Made by a program: the position numbers and the translations under genes
Assembly (NCBI GenBank): GCA_033065855.1
Contig: JAVXUO010002858.1
Coordinates: forward strand, 372,001 to 436,000
Source: Escallonia rubra
Taxonomy: Eukaryota; Streptophyta; Magnoliopsida; Escalloniales; Escalloniaceae
Direction: 5' to 3'
DNA: 64,000 nucleotides
The notes under the pieces: model-generated
Told to the model about the DNA's origin: nothing
The model's input: only the letters and a program-made list of their open reading frames with translations
Databases searched by the model: none
In this document: one piece after another, positions 63,390 to 64,000 of the stretch
Layout: each line of letters opens with the position of its first letter
How positions within the stretch are numbered: position 1 is the stretch's first letter

Positions 63390-64000
63390 TGTTAACCCTA
63401 CGGTTGTTTAACCTAGGATTATATTTGATTTTGATGATAACTAACATTGATGATTATGCTGTCTAACATGCATTGAGTTGATGAAGCAATAGGAACAATC
63501 TCATACTCATGCAAACGGATTATTAGACGAGCAACACGGTCAAAGACTCTCAACGGAACGCATCAAAGAGGGAAATCGTCGATTGAAGTTTTCATGCTTT
63601 TATTTCCGTCTTTGTAAACTAGACATAGAGAGATGATCGTTACGATGACTGTATACCTAGAACTTGCCCATAGGTTTCCCTTGCATGCATAAAAGTTTTT
63701 CATGCTTTAAAAACAGGAAACTGCATTTTCAGGAATGCAGTCGACTGCAAGTTGGGCAGTGAGGTATTACAGTCGACTGCAATACTTCCAGTAGCCTATT
63801 ACAGTCGACTGCAATGGATTACAGTCGACTGCAAGTTGGAAATTTGAATTTCCAACGGCTACTTTTGGGTTACAGTCGACTGCAATGGTGCATTGCAGTT
63901 GACTACATTTACCGTTTGGCGCATTTAATGCCCCACCTAACTCCAAACGGTCATATTTATTCCCACCTCTATAAATACTCATCTTGGGCATAGTTTTCAT
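63390..64000 (+). repeat. Start of the copia 3' LTR
   Basis: It begins TGTTAACCCTACGG immediately after the purine tract AAAAAGGGGGAGAT. Its first 60 bp match the solo LTR in the carboxypeptidase intron. A cluster of GTCGAC-centred palindromes lies at 63738-63905, and a TATA-like CTCTATAAATAC at about 63968. The far end is outside the window. Confidence 0.88.
63734..63905. repeat. Cluster of ACAGTCGACTGCA palindromes in the LTR
   Basis: Five copies of GTCGAC (63740, 63772, 63804, 63824, 63875) and one decayed GTTGAC (63898) sit within repeated ACAGTCGACTGCAA contexts; the first is the perfect 14-bp palindrome TGCAGTCGACTGCA. They lie 65-230 bp upstream of the TATA-like box, the place expected for LTR enhancer sites. 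Confidence 0.85.

Larger units (their letters stand above)
59391..64000 (+). mobile_element. Sirevirus-type Ty1/copia retrotransposon, 5'-truncated, runs off the window
   Basis: The order is gag zinc knuckle, protease, integrase, reverse transcriptase, RNase H, polypurine tracts and 3' LTR, the copia order (integrase before RT). The 5' LTR and most of gag are missing. Four AGGGGGAG-type purine tracts lie between pol and the LTR (about 63158-63166, 63226-63233, 63251-63258, 63375-63387); multiple polypurine tracts are a Sirevirus hallmark. There is no envelope-like frame after pol (62809-63390). Inactivating changes are listed under its genes. Confidence 0.93.

Overview
The window looks like nuclear DNA of a flowering plant. 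It is AT-rich and gene-sparse, its genes are split by many GT-AG introns, and most of the sequence is transposable elements and their debris. The families present (Sirevirus-type copia, Ty3/gypsy, a gypsy LTR with a tRNA-Arg-like primer site, LINEs, MULEs, hAT, Stowaway MITEs) are typical of angiosperms. I cannot name the species. No bacterial, plasmid, phage or CRISPR features are present.

Three host genes could be assembled exon by exon. (1) A serine carboxypeptidase-like gene on the minus strand (5457-12953) has nine exons, encodes 498 aa and has an intact Ser-Asp-His triad. (2) A small minus-strand gene for a Gag1-like clamp (DUF4050) protein (15018-18887) has four short coding exons and encodes 111 aa; a promoter with a non-coding first exon near 31.5 kb may belong to it. 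(3) An RD19/cathepsin F-like papain-family cysteine protease on the plus strand (39833-42256) has four exons, encodes 370 aa, and has a TATA box and ACGT-core boxes upstream.

Layout. 1-2361: 3' part of a dead LINE. 2362-5456: intergenic, with a Stowaway MITE. 5457-12953: carboxypeptidase gene, with a solo Sirevirus LTR in intron 2 and a MITE beside the first splice donor. 15.0-18.9 kb: DUF4050 gene, with a GC-rich minisatellite in its last intron. 19.5-25.2 kb: diverged repeats and a GGCGC-ended element. 25.2-31.1 kb: degenerate Ty3/gypsy element with both LTRs. 32.7-35 kb: two tandem arrays and LTR-like sequence. 35.8-37.2 kb: a MULE with 9-bp target duplications. 38.1-39.3 kb: an inverted-repeat element with a GGT/GGC-rich core. 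39.6-42.3 kb: cysteine protease gene. 42.7-44.1 kb: a retroposed LINE-like copy with a 17-bp target duplication. 44.4-49.5 kb: a MULE with a broken FAR1-like transposase and a tandemly doubled 5' end. 50.9-52.6 kb: a gypsy-type LTR with an adjoining primer site. 54.1-55.0 kb: a hAT element with an 8-bp duplication, inserted at the edge of a 73-bp tandem array (about 55.1-57.1 kb). 59.4-64.0 kb: a 5'-truncated Sirevirus running off the window.

The three host genes are not functionally linked. The most unusual content is structural: GC-rich simple-repeat cores carried inside otherwise AT-rich transposons, the higher-order 73-bp array, the palindrome-rich Sirevirus LTR, and elements caught with clear target-site duplications. 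I found no convincing previously undescribed gene system.
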